From Corallochytrium limacisporum (Eukaryota; Opisthokonta), in the NCBI GenBank assembly GCA_002811645.1, contig PDIP01000088.1, positions 21,762 through 57,369 on the forward strand: a stretch of 35,608 bases of DNA, read 5' to 3'. The notes beneath the pieces are model-generated. The model was not told where the DNA came from, ran no database searches, and was given only the letters and a program-made list of their open reading frames with translations. Made by a program: the position numbers and the translations under genes. Shown here in pieces: positions 19,660-29,093 of the stretch (its first letter is position 1; every line of letters starts with the position of its first letter).

Positions 19660-22600
19660 TTACTGCTGCTTACAACTGTCCCGCAGGTGCCGACGCTTGT
19701 GCGAGCGGGAAGCAGTGCTAGCGCCTGAACTCCGTAGAGTATCAGAACTGCGTCGCAGACGCTTGATGGTGCGGTCAATGATGTGCTGCGACACGACAGG
19801 GGTGGCCTCGTCCTGTTCGTCCATTCCATTCACTCGCTGGAAGAAAAGAAGGTATGCACTTTTCTTCATCACCTCCGACGAGCTGATTGGGTAGCACCTG
19901 GAATCATCGTAACACCACCACTCGGAGGTGGGCTCAGTCTTTTGACTTTTCTTGCTGGATATACTGCTATTAAGACTGTTCCCGCTCCCACCACTGTCTA
20001 TGTCCATAAACGGATCTTGTACGACAGTGTCCCTGACGTGAGCAATGTAATGACCAGAATGCAGACCGCCGAGGTGATGTACCACTCCATAGAGCTGGTA
20101 CAGATTGCTGAGGAAGATAGCCGTATCAATATTCTTGCGGGTACGGGCATCACCCAGAAACTCACTCACATCCCACAGATCATCCACCGGGAAGTTGACC
20201 ATTGTGTCGATTTTAGAACACTGGCCACTCGAATCGTATTCAAAGCGCTTGAGATGTACGATGAGCACCGGTGGTGCACGCCACACGCCCAGGGTCTTGA
20301 TGGCCGGTTTGAAATCCTTTTCTTTGCTGCAGAAGTATGAATCTTCTTCGAGGGTTTCGTAGTCCGAGAAACTCTGCATACAAGATTCAAGATCCACGGA
20401 CTTGCTCTTCGGCTCTGCGTCTTCGAGAGACGAGTGATCCACCATCTCTCTCTCCGTAGGAGTGGTGTTCGTTGGGGAGACGAGGTCCACAGCCACAGTA
20501 CAGTCTCCGAGCGGGTCAATGAGTTCGGTGTCACCCTCTAGAGCACATCCAGTACAGCCCTTGATCCATGTGCACTGGGCGCAGGCCTTACCATCTTTAC
20601 GAGTCATTTTCAGCTCGTACGGCAGACGGAGTAGATCTGGGACTGCACGTCCACTCTCGGAGCGCGAAAATCCCTGCTGAACACTGTTTCGTGGCAGTGA
20701 CGTCACTGTCGTTTCCATCTCGCGTTCCAGAGCCTTGTAGTTCACCAGATGGGATTTGAGGACCTGTTTGACCGCCATGTACAACTCCTTGTGGGTAATT
20801 GTCTTGGACATAACCACCAGCAGTGGAATGCCCACAATTTCAATGCTACCCAGTGACAGAATGCTGCGTCTGGTACCCACATCACGTAAAATTACTTGCA
20901 AAATGAAGTGCGACTCCGGGTCAAAGTACGTAAGTTCGTAGACAACTATCTGCTCGGCCTCCAAGACCTTTGCAATGCTTTCGTCTTCTGCAAAAATGGC
21001 ACTAAGGGCTTTGTCCTGAAGCGCTGCAACTTGCAGTCTACCGGCTTTGAGGTTGTCTAGTCCGCCCAGACTTTCCATTTTATGCTTTAGGTCACGCACA
21101 GTCCCTGACTTAAGAACCGCCAGCTTACACGCGTATCGACGGCCATCAGCACGCACGAACCAGACCTTGACACTGACCCGTGCCTTCTTAGGCACAGGAA
21201 GTGACAGGAATGTGTAGGGATCAAAGGTTTTCGATTTGTATGAACAGGAAAGACAAGTGACTTGACTGGTGAGCTGGCCTTGGAACAAGAACACAATTGT
21301 GGAGCGGTTGCGTCTCATGTGCTGTTCCCAAAACTCCTCAGCAACGTCATCGTCCGGACGTCCTTCTGTTTCCGGAGCGTCCATGTACGGCTTTGTGACT
21401 ATTTTGTTTAGATCTTCATGTAGACCATCTAGAAGGAACCCAAGCAATTCCTGTGAATCGTGCTGGCCGTAGCCGTCAAATTGTGGTGCATAACGACTGA
21501 TCACTGCCTTGAGCTTGCGTGGCGCCACTGCCTCCTTGTACTTTGAGTACCATAGCTCACGTAGCACCTTAGCATACTCTGTGGCAATCTCACCTTTCAT
21601 GCCCAACGGGTTCTTGGGATTGAGATCCCTCTCGTAACCTTCATTCAGGAAGTACGAAACAATCCCAGGAGTGTGTGTAATGCACTGCAGTGCCGCATTC
21701 ATGAAGCACGTATTGCCGAGATTTGTAAAGCCAACGTGGCCCGCACCCATGGGTGCCGTACTGACACTTACCTTACTGCTACGCCTCGGGGACGTGGGCC
21801 TGCTTGTCTTTTCTCCTTCGCTGCGTTTGACTTGCAGCAGACTGCGAGGGCTGAGAGGACTAGGACTGACGGAACGGCCCTTGCTGCGTGGGCTGATAAC
21901 AGTCTCCATCGTTGGCACTTTCCCAGTCGTTGACGAAAGAGGCCAAGACGTGTCAATGCTTCGGATCTCCAGCACAAGTCTCTGGCCATCCACAATTGCC
22001 AATTCTTCTAGCGTCTTGTCCATGTTCTCGATCAGCTCCGGTTTCGCCTCATTGAAAGAATTCCACAATCGAGTCTCACTACCAAGTTCGAGAATATGGT
22101 CGAAGCGTTTGCGGATCACGGACACTAAAGGCTGACCCCGGGTGTCCTTGGAAACGAAAAAGGTGTCCGATTCCGTGGCCACTCGAGCAAATAGTTCCTG
22201 ATTGTCGGTGGGGTTGCCCGTGCTGCGGTTGCGGCGGTGACCCCGAGTAATCGGAGCGGCTCCCTCTCTCTTCCGCGGCAAACTTAGACTGTTGTCGCGA
22301 TGATGTGCTCCTCCTCTCCTGAGCTGATATACCGCACGAGTTGGTCGCGGGCTGGTGGCATCGTATGTCGATTTTGACGGAGACACATCCTCTTCAACGT
22401 CCGACTGTGCCGCAGTTGAACCGGCCTTCGAACCACCCGTGGAGCGTTTCCAACGCTCTGCGTACACAACGCTGATCTTTAATTGCAAAGGGTAGAGCTC
22501 CACCCTAGTAGCGACAGTATCTCCCTTCATAGTTGTGGCCGGAGTCCCTTTGGCTTTAATGTACTCGCGTCCAATCAGAGACTGGCGCCGCTGCATGGAT

Positions 22601-24150
22601 CGGCGAATGATCCGGCGAGCAATTGCTGGTCCACCACCATACCACGCACTAAGCTGCTTCCAAACCTCTCCACACACAATCACGTAGTCGTTGTTCTCGA
22701 TCAGATTCTTCCGCAGCAGAGGTTCTAGGGTGGTCAGTGATTCTGCGGTTACAATCTCCGAATTGTCGATCAGGCTCGGGCGAAATACAATATTGAGTGT
22801 GCTGCTTGGGTTTGTGAGTTCCTGAGAGCTCGTGTGTGACTCCCTGTCATTCATACTCAATGCCTGCAGCATCGAAGGACTGAATGCGCCACCACTGGCC
22901 ATTGAAAAGCTGCCGATGCTGTCGGCTGTCAACGATGATTCTGCCATGGATGGTCGTTCCGGTAGGCTAGGTTCCTCTCCTTTACGCAGGGCATCTGCCA
23001 CTACATTATACTTTGTGTAGTCCTCCCAATTGCGCCACCATACCGCACTAATCACATAAACTGTATCACCAATGCTAAGCCTGCTGTGTTCTTCTCGGAG
23101 ATTGTAAATTATTTGGGCTTCTTCCACCCGGCTGGCTGGGTAGGAACGCAGTTCAAGTTCTGCTATGGCGGTCACACGTGTTAGATGCTCGACAGCCAGC
23201 GGAATCTTCGCCACCGCACGGTACAAGTCTTTGAAACTGATGTAGTCCAAAGGCTTATGTTTTTTGCCCCTTAGTGCTGCTTTCACGTCCGCTTCGACTC
23301 CGTTTTCGTCGCCGCCTGATGCCGCAGCTCTTGTCCGTGATCGAGTTGCCGGCATATTCCGCGGGGTGTTGCCTGCTGACTTCGATCCCCGTCGCTCAAT
23401 AAGATTCGGCAGCGGACTCGTACCCCTCGGGGTCTTCGATTTACGATGCACCGCGATTCCGTTCTCGTTGTTCTGATTGGAGTGCATGGCAACGTCGTCA
23501 AAGACTTTGTCGGCTGTGGCTTGTGCAGGACTGCGGTCGTCCAATTCCTCGTCCTCCTCTTGAACGGACGGGAAGCTTTGGCTGCTACGCTGCAAACGAT
23601 GACTGTTGGCACGAGTGAGCATGGAACCATCCTCACTCACCTTGTGATAGTTTAGCAGTTTCTTCAGGCTGGCATGTACGTCGCCCATTTTGTAGATCGC
23701 TTCGAACATCTTGGTAACCTGAACTTTGTCTACCACTGGGCTTGAATTTGCAAACAGTTTGAAACAGAATCGTAGCTTGGACTCAGCATTTGCGTTCGTG
23801 CACGTGGCCACTCCAGCCATACATGCCTTAAGGTTAACAATGCCATCGCTCTCCTCATAGACGTCCAGGATGGGGTCCCAGAAAGCCAGTGGCACTCCCG
23901 AAAGTTCATGCAGTGCACCGGCCAAGGTGAGTCGGGCGATCAAACCATTATGCGTCTCTGCAGACAAGTGTTTGTACACATCCATAACGTCTACTGTGCC
24001 TCTAGAATTGGTAAAGCTATCCGATTCAGACCCAGATGCCACACTGTCCCGCAGTTCCTTTTCCAGACCATATTCGACTTTGAATTTCTTCCAGCCCTCG
24101 CCAACAACGCGGAGCTCTGCCGCACTGAGGCGATGTCTCGGATTCGACAT
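19660..24150 (-). CDS. USP32: USP32-like ubiquitin-specific protease with EF-hand region, DUSP and C-terminal CxxX
   Basis: A 1496-residue protein with the USP32 domain order (human 1604). An EF-hand-like helical region lies at about 60-185 (VNLKACMAGVAT, LRFCFKLFA). A DUSP domain covers about 345-560 (ISAVWWRNWEDY, GEVWKQLSAWYGGGP), with Ser-rich linkers around it. A C19 peptidase follows from about 800 to 1460. The catalytic Cys815 is in GLNT-type box NLGNTCFMNAALQC, His1367 in GGLHSGHYIAHV, and the acidic partner in WWCYDDSRC. A zinc-ribbon CLSC and a second cysteine cluster, CAQCTWIKGCTGC, interrupt the fold. The protein ends in Cys-Lys-Gln-Gln, where human USP32 has a prenylated CaaX box. 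USP32 removes ubiquitin from RAB7 and other endosome and Golgi clients. EPG5 is a RAB7 effector, but the linkage is probably coincidental. Confidence 0.93.
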   Translation of the reverse strand: MSNPRHRLSAAELRVVGEGWKKFKVEYGLEKELRDSVASGSESDSFTNSRGTVDVMDVYKHLSAETHNGLIARLTLAGALHELSGVPLAFWDPILDVYEESDGIVNLKACMAGVATCTNANAESKLRFCFKLFANSSPVVDKVQVTKMFEAIYKMGDVHASLKKLLNYHKVSEDGSMLTRANSHRLQRSSQSFPSVQEEDEELDDRSPAQATADKVFDDVAMHSNQNNENGIAVHRKSKTPRGTSPLPNLIERRGSKSAGNTPRNMPATRSRTRAAASGGDENGVEADVKAALRGKKHKPLDYISFKDLYRAVAKIPLAVEHLTRVTAIAELELRSYPASRVEEAQIIYNLREEHSRLSIGDTVYVISAVWWRNWEDYTKYNVVADALRKGEEPSLPERPSMAESSLTADSIGSFSMASGGAFSPSMLQALSMNDRESHTSSQELTNPSSTLNIVFRPSLIDNSEIVTAESLTTLEPLLRKNLIENNDYVIVCGEVWKQLSAWYGGGPAIARRIIRRSMQRRQSLIGREYIKAKGTPATTMKGDTVATRVELYPLQLKISVVYAERWKRSTGGSKAGSTAAQSDVEEDVSPSKSTYDATSPRPTRAVYQLRRGGAHHRDNSLSLPRKREGAAPITRGHRRNRSTGNPTDNQELFARVATESDTFFVSKDTRGQPLVSVIRKRFDHILELGSETRLWNSFNEAKPELIENMDKTLEELAIVDGQRLVLEIRSIDTSWPLSSTTGKVPTMETVISPRSKGRSVSPSPLSPRSLLQVKRSEGEKTSRPTSPRRSSKVSVSTAPMGAGHVGFTNLGNTCFMNAALQCITHTPGIVSYFLNEGYERDLNPKNPLGMKGEIATEYAKVLRELWYSKYKEAVAPRKLKAVISRYAPQFDGYGQHDSQELLGFLLDGLHEDLNKIVTKPYMDAPETEGRPDDDVAEEFWEQHMRRNRSTIVFLFQGQLTSQVTCLSCSYKSKTFDPYTFLSLPVPKKARVSVKVWFVRADGRRYACKLAVLKSGTVRDLKHKMESLGGLDNLKAGRLQVAALQDKALSAIFAEDESIAKVLEAEQIVVYELTYFDPESHFILQVILRDVGTRRSILSLGSIEIVGIPLLVVMSKTITHKELYMAVKQVLKSHLVNYKALEREMETTVTSLPRNSVQQGFSRSESGRAVPDLLRLPYELKMTRKDGKACAQCTWIKGCTGCALEGDTELIDPLGDCTVAVDLVSPTNTTPTEREMVDHSSLEDAEPKSKSVDLESCMQSFSDYETLEEDSYFCSKEKDFKPAIKTLGVWRAPPVLIVHLKRFEYDSSGQCSKIDTMVNFPVDDLWDVSEFLGDARTRKNIDTAIFLSNLYQLYGVVHHLGGLHSGHYIAHVRDTVVQDPFMDIDSGGSGNSLNSSISSKKSQKTEPTSEWWCYDDSRCYPISSSEVMKKSAYLLFFQRVNGMDEQDEATPVVSQHIIDRTIKRLRRSSDTLRSSGASTASRSHKRRHLRDSCKQQ

Positions 24151-25156
24151 TTGTCGTCTCTTGCCCGATGACCCAAACGATTATTCCTACATTCTGTTAT
24201 GGTATTGGGACAGGCTCTTCAGAAGTCTCCAATCGTTGTTCCTGAAACTCATCTTTATTCTACAAGAGTCTGACAGTCTTGTTTCTCTTTGCCATGTTCC
24301 TGGGGCTTAACTTTGGCCACATCCATGCACATACCTTCGTTGTGGTTTTTATTTAGTAGCTCTCCAAGCGCCTCTTTATATCGCCAGATTAGAGAGACCA
24401 GATCTCTGGACTGAGCCAAATCTGCACCGACCCATAGATCCCTCCACCTTCAACTTTCCGCGGGTTCGCCTGCACTGTAGTTTTACTTTTCACTTCTGGT
24501 CCGACGGAAAAGGAGGAAAATGGACAGAGTAGAACAAAATGGTCCCCAGCTTAGAAAGAGAGAATTGTGCTACTTTACATGCAGGGAACACACCCGCGCA
24601 ACAATAGTTATTGCGGTACAAAGATCAAAGTCACCAAACTGCAAAGGGGTAAAGGAAACCAGTCTGGGTCCACTGACACCGGGGCCCGGTTCCGTCCCAA
24701 CCGCCCTTCTCAGCCTGGTCAATTCTTCCTCTGCGTGCGGGCCAGGATTAGGCCCGTGGGTCGCTAGTACTAAAATGATGTGAAGTATTCCTGGATCTCT
24801 CATCAGGTCGCTACCAGGTCGCTACTATGGACATTAGTTTTTTTGTTAATGTTTTAATCAAAGCAAACTGCTCCTCCGGGACAGGAGGATTGGTGAGGGT
24901 TGGAAACGGCGCGAAAGGGGGCCGAATGAGCTCTTGACAAGATCGAGAACCCGGGGGGGTCTGAGGTTCGTTGCGCGTCGGGACATCAGGCTGCGTAGGA
25001 CATCATTTGTAGCTCTCGTGTTCACAGTCCTAGGGTATATGGTACTTGTTTAAATAGCAATGTAAAAGTAACAGGCTTTTCTAACACAATTGAGGTCACT
25101 GGAGCAAAGGATTATGGCATGTCTGCGGAGAAGCACTCGCATTGTAAGTCAATGAG
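24151..25156. promoter_or_regulatory. Divergent spacer between the USP32-like gene and Apollo
   Basis: A 1.0-kb head-to-head spacer without a supported gene. It holds CCAGGATTAGG (24742-24752), the reverse complement of a motif seen in other divergent spacers, and a tandem 11-bp repeat (24804-24825). An AT-rich patch lies at 24835-24862. Two short upstream frames abut the Apollo start. Confidence 0.4.
24804..24825. repeat. Two tandem copies of an 11-bp unit
   Basis: CAGGTCGCTAC occurs twice back to back in the divergent spacer upstream of Apollo. It could be a doubled protein-binding site or a slippage product. Only two copies are present. Confidence 0.7.
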
Positions 25157-25169
25157 ATGCCTGGTGTGA
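25114..25169 (+). promoter_or_regulatory. Chained upstream ORFs overlapping the Apollo start
   Basis: ATG at 25114 opens a 13-codon frame ending in TGA at 25153-25155. That stop overlaps a second ATG (25152) in ATGA. The second frame has five codons, runs through the Apollo ATG at 25157 and stops at 25169. If both ATGs are in the mRNA, ribosomes would reach the main start only by leaky scanning or by moving back after termination. A GTAAGT lies at 25144-25149. The transcript start is unknown. Confidence 0.35.
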
Positions 25170-26473
25170 TCATACCCAACACTCCGATTGCGGTGGACTT
25201 TTGGGGATTTCGACCAGGTCTTAAACTCTACTTCTTGACTCATATGCATGCAGACCACACGGGAGGACTTTCGTCTTCATGGAACCATGGAACCATTTTT
25301 GCCACGCCAGATACCGCGGCTCTACTCATTCACAAGTTCCGTGTAGAGCCCAGTATAGTTCGGACATTCAAACTCGGTGATACCATACGCATTCCGATGG
25401 ATCCTTCGGAACGAGTAGTTGTGCAAGTTACTGCGATCGATGCTAACCACTGCCCGGGTGCGGCAATGTTTCTCTTTGAGGGGTACTTTGGAACCGTGCT
25501 CTGCACCGGGGACTTTCGGTACCACCCAGACATGCTCAATCTAGACTGTCTCCGCGACAAGCATATAGATCTTTTGTACTTGGATAATACGTATGCAGAC
25601 AGATTCCACGAATTTTTGCCGCCTCGAGAGGAGTGTGCGAGACAGATCCATAACATTATAGATAGGAGGAAGAACTGGCGGGTAAAGATCGCGACAGACA
25701 CACTTGGTAAGGAAGAACTGTTGATCTTCCTAGCGGAGCAGTTCAGCACGAAGATAATCGTGACACCACATCGCTTTGGCGCTCTCAGAGCCCTCGGGAT
25801 GGAGCAATACTTTACCACAGACCCAAAAGAAGGGTTCATTGAGGTAGCACGAAAGACTGACATACACTCCCGTCAAATCGACGAGTGGAACAAAGAGTCC
25901 GACACAGTGGCTATTCTGGCCTCGGCTCTGTACGGCCAACGCTTTTGGAGATCAAAGTATCTCTGTATTGTCCCATACACTCTTCACTCATCTTTCTTGG
26001 AACTGAAACGGTTTGTCAAGGCCTTGCGGCCAAGCCGCCTCCTCCCGATTGTGGCTGTACCGGACCGTCTGGACTTCGAGGCGGCATTTGCCCCATACCT
26101 CACTCCTGAGAATGAGAGCCAGTATCGCATTCCCAGGGGCATCACGGTAGCCCATGCCAAAATTTCAGTTTTCCAATCAACTCTAAGAGCCAGAGCATTC
26201 CACACAAATGAAGTTAAAGAACAAATGCGCATCTATGCATTGGAAACAGAAGGAGAGAATACTGAGGTGGATAGCCTAGGAATTGTAGTTGTGGCTCCCT
26301 GTGACCACAGAAGTGGCCTAGGAGCGGAGTCTGGAAATGAAAATCAGCCTGCCAATCCCACTTTGCAAGACTTCCATAGTGAATCTCGTGAAGAAACAAC
26401 TAGTTTTCATCAAGGCAAAACTTCCCAATCCACATTCGATCCATTGGCCCTTTTGCTAGCTATGGATGAATAG
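25157..26473 (+). CDS. DCLRE1B: Apollo/SNM1B-type 5' exonuclease (metallo-beta-lactamase, beta-CASP)
   Basis: A 438-residue protein starting MPGVIIPNTPIAVDFWGF, matching the animal Apollo start almost residue for residue. Metal ligands are visible: His29, His31, Asp33 and His34 in THMHADHTGG, His98 in DANHCPG, and Asp119 in TGDFRY. The beta-CASP part has YLDNT (Asp143), LGKEELL, and His277 in PYTLHSSF, at the spacing of human Apollo. Apollo is a nuclear 5'-3' DNA exonuclease that trims interstrand crosslinks and newly copied leading-strand telomere ends. Residues about 350-438 are Glu/Asn/Ser/Thr-rich and unlike human. The F/Y-x-L-x-P motif that docks human Apollo on TRF2 is not seen. The sharp N-terminal match decides the ATG. 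It converges with the GT15 gene, with 144 bp between stops. Confidence 0.93.
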   Translation: MPGVIIPNTPIAVDFWGFRPGLKLYFLTHMHADHTGGLSSSWNHGTIFATPDTAALLIHKFRVEPSIVRTFKLGDTIRIPMDPSERVVVQVTAIDANHCPGAAMFLFEGYFGTVLCTGDFRYHPDMLNLDCLRDKHIDLLYLDNTYADRFHEFLPPREECARQIHNIIDRRKNWRVKIATDTLGKEELLIFLAEQFSTKIIVTPHRFGALRALGMEQYFTTDPKEGFIEVARKTDIHSRQIDEWNKESDTVAILASALYGQRFWRSKYLCIVPYTLHSSFLELKRFVKALRPSRLLPIVAVPDRLDFEAAFAPYLTPENESQYRIPRGITVAHAKISVFQSTLRARAFHTNEVKEQMRIYALETEGENTEVDSLGIVVVAPCDHRSGLGAESGNENQPANPTLQDFHSESREETTSFHQGKTSQSTFDPLALLLAMDE

Positions 26474-26587
26474 GAATTTCCACTACATACCAGGCACCCA
26501 TTCAATACAAACTTTCACACGTAAATTGGTCTCATATGAGCTCAATTGAATTCTTCATGGTATTGAATTTCCAGTGTGATTTACTTC

Positions 26588-26593
26588 TTTATT
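26588..26593 (-). promoter_or_regulatory. Poly(A) signal AATAAA for the GT15 gene
   Basis: Read on the minus strand this is AATAAA, 25 bases after the mannosyltransferase stop codon, in the 144-bp convergent gap with Apollo. Position and exact hexamer fit a polyadenylation signal. Confidence 0.6.
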
Positions 26594-26617
26594 GAATTCA
26601 TGGAATGGATTGCGTAA

Positions 26618-27952
26618 TTATGATTTCCTATAGTAGGTTGCTGGTCTTTCGATCCCACCCGATAAAGCAAAGAAGTAACTAGGGAATCTGTAAATAGCGT
26701 ATCCTAGTGAGAGACAAAACAGAACAAAGGACAGTAGTGCCATGTTTGTTTGTACAAATTTCACAGCCGGTGCGGATCTGCGTTGATTTTCTTGCAAATG
26801 CAATACCAGGAACAGTATTGCAGCAATTACTATAGAGAGCGCCAGAGCGTACCAGTAATGTGTATGCAAATTATAGATAAGATCGTGCTTGTAGATCAGA
26901 TCAGAAATTTGCAGGATCTGCTCTCCATCCAATCGTGCGTGTACATATAGAGTCCGAAGTGGTGCGTCACCCCAGCGCTTGTAGTAAATTCCACCGTTGT
27001 TGAAAACACTATGTACAAAGGATCGGTATTCACGGTCCAAGAACTTAGGTACTGACACCAGTTCAAAGTTGTTGTACACTACGCGTTTCTCCCATTTCGG
27101 GCGGCCGTCGACAATGGTGCCAATCTGTGACCAAAGCTCTCGGTCTTTGACACCCAGGTTGTTCGTGTCCAACCATGCCGCAAAGTGGTTCCCTAGTCCT
27201 TCACGATTACACTCGTAGTCTTCCAATTCGTACGCGGCAAAGCCATATAAATACCTGCAACCACGCATCATGCGGAATGGGTCATAGGTGAAAGTGGAGA
27301 GCAGAAAGGAATCTGTATCCATACGCATGTAGTAATCGTACTGCGCCAGCACTTCAAAAACTCCCGAGAACCAAAATTGGCACATGTGACGGTAACCAAT
27401 CCCGTAAGTATAGCTGTGGCACATGTGAGTCTCCGGCACCGGGCCCAGGTCAAATCCGTCCGGTTCTCGGAGAGCAACAGTTACTAGAGACAGCTTTGAG
27501 GACACCAAGGACTGCAATTCTTCAACATATTCCTTAGCAAGACTTGAGTATATCTCCTCATGTAGCAGTAGTACCGGATAAGGGTGCTCTGCCAGGAGGT
27601 GCCGCTCCAAAAGCATGAGTGATATGCGTAGATTTGCGACGGTACTCTGGTCGTTGAACTTTACCAAGTAGACAATGGCTGCCTTCGGCGGTATGACGCT
27701 GTTATTGTTGAGATCTTGACTTACACAGTCATGTGCGTGCTGCAAGGACGAAGACTGTAGAATCGTAAAGCTCCAAGTCCCGATTGTAGCCGTCAGGGCA
27801 ACGATGAGCATCAGCAGTTTGACATTAAGGGCCACATGTTTTCGAGAGAACATGGCGCGTACTTGACTGCGCGGGGTAAGGAATGACTGTGTTTCTGATT
27901 CCAGGAAGCCCCGTTGGGCTGTTGTGCTAAGATTCATCGCTCCAGAGAACAA
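26618..27952 (-). CDS. GT15 (Kre2/Mnt1/Ktr-type) alpha-1,2-mannosyltransferase with extra C-terminal membrane segments
   Basis: A 444-residue protein. An N-terminal signal anchor spans about residues 43-66 (LLMLIVALTATIGTWSF), giving the type II Golgi topology of the family. The catalytic domain shows family features: YGIGYRHMCQFWFSGVFEV, then YDYYMRMDTDSF with a probable metal- and nucleotide-binding DTD at 212-214, and YNNFELVSV with the glutamate used by GT15 enzymes. The family adds alpha-1,2-mannose from GDP-mannose to O- and N-linked glycans in the fungal Golgi. Unusually, two more hydrophobic segments follow the catalytic domain, about 366-386 and 404-423, where fungal Kre2/Mnt1 proteins simply end. 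The first ATG is used. An ATG at residue 34, just before the anchor, is an alternative. Confidence 0.87.
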   Translation of the reverse strand: MFSGAMNLSTTAQRGFLESETQSFLTPRSQVRAMFSRKHVALNVKLLMLIVALTATIGTWSFTILQSSSLQHAHDCVSQDLNNNSVIPPKAAIVYLVKFNDQSTVANLRISLMLLERHLLAEHPYPVLLLHEEIYSSLAKEYVEELQSLVSSKLSLVTVALREPDGFDLGPVPETHMCHSYTYGIGYRHMCQFWFSGVFEVLAQYDYYMRMDTDSFLLSTFTYDPFRMMRGCRYLYGFAAYELEDYECNREGLGNHFAAWLDTNNLGVKDRELWSQIGTIVDGRPKWEKRVVYNNFELVSVPKFLDREYRSFVHSVFNNGGIYYKRWGDAPLRTLYVHARLDGEQILQISDLIYKHDLIYNLHTHYWYALALSIVIAAILFLVLHLQENQRRSAPAVKFVQTNMALLSFVLFCLSLGYAIYRFPSYFFALSGGIERPATYYRKS

Positions 27953-29093
27953 ATACCCATTGGTAATTTCATGATTAGCTCATTCTTATCCGTTTCGAAC
28001 CAGACGCTGTCTCACCATATCATTCCTTTCGTGTCCCCCTTCCAAGTTCGCCTGTGTCGCACGTTTGTATCCGAGAAGGATATTCCCATATCTCTAATGC
28101 TGTAAGCATTGTCATATTCAAGTACCACGTCCGGATGGTAAGGCCGCAGCAATACCACTGCCGAAAGAGATCCATGTTCGGGCAGTTCCTCACTCCCTAC
28201 TGCACGCCGCGAAAGCAGATGAGAAAACATTCACTTGCTGGGCCGCACCCCCCTCCCCTCCACTGTCAGTTTCTCGTGACGCCACTCCCCCGGCCCGGCG
28301 TATCCAGCACCACAGAGTCGTTCTCCCCGCTTGCGACGGATCCGGTAGGAAGGCACTGATGAATACAGTGCCTTATTTTTTATCATGAACCATATCCGCT
28401 GATTCAGTGGAGCCAAAGAGGCTACCAGCAGGGGTGGGAGTTTTCTTCTGCAGGAAAAGGAATCCTTCGCGCCCACTAATCCGGGTTCCATTTTTACACA
28501 CTTGTAATTTTCTGTGTTAGAGAAATGAGTGTGCGGAAGCCCCAGGACCGTATGTCACCCACCATCTCCTTATCCCCGCACACCACATGCGACGTTTTCT
28601 TAAGTGTGTGGTGCAAGATGGAGTGGGGTGGGGGGGGGGGCTTTGTTCCAGTTTTCATGAGAGGAAAGATGTGAGAGACCCGCCTTTCTATTTCCCTTTT
28701 CAAACATGGGCAAAGGGGACATATGCCCCGCTCCCAAAAGCGGTGGAGGGGATGAGAGGGGGTTCGTTTCTTTTCCTTCTCCGCCGAAGCCATTCGCGAT
28801 GCTCCATCAATTGGGTATAGTACGCAGGGGCGGGCCACATTAGAGACTCACGCGGTCAGAGGCCGTCTTCTTTGGGGTACTTTGGGAAATTCATACGGAT
28901 CTAGGAGGTTTGTGGTTAAACTGAACAATGGTGTTTGTTAGATTGAAAAAATTAAGAGTCAGTCTACGCGATAAAGGAATACAATGTGATTTTTTTGCAT
29001 AGAGACTGTGTACATGCTGTGAGAAAGTTGCGTGGACGTCAGTATGGGACATCCCACTCTTATACTTTAAATCGAATAGAAGCGACTGAAAAC
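27953..29093. promoter_or_regulatory. Divergent spacer between the GT15 gene and RRN3
   Basis: A 1.1-kb head-to-head spacer with no supported gene. It carries a run of 11 G (28630-28640) and ACTAATCCGGG (28475-28485), which recurs with small changes in other spacers. Near the right end, ATGs at 28984 (directly followed by TGA), 29013 and 29044 open minute frames before the RRN3 ATG. Open frame runs from 28986 into RRN3 without an ATG until 29094. Confidence 0.4.

Noticed and set aside
28986-29093. N-terminal extension of RRN3
   Set aside because: The frame opens at GTG with no ATG before 29094, and the extension has no match to RRN3.
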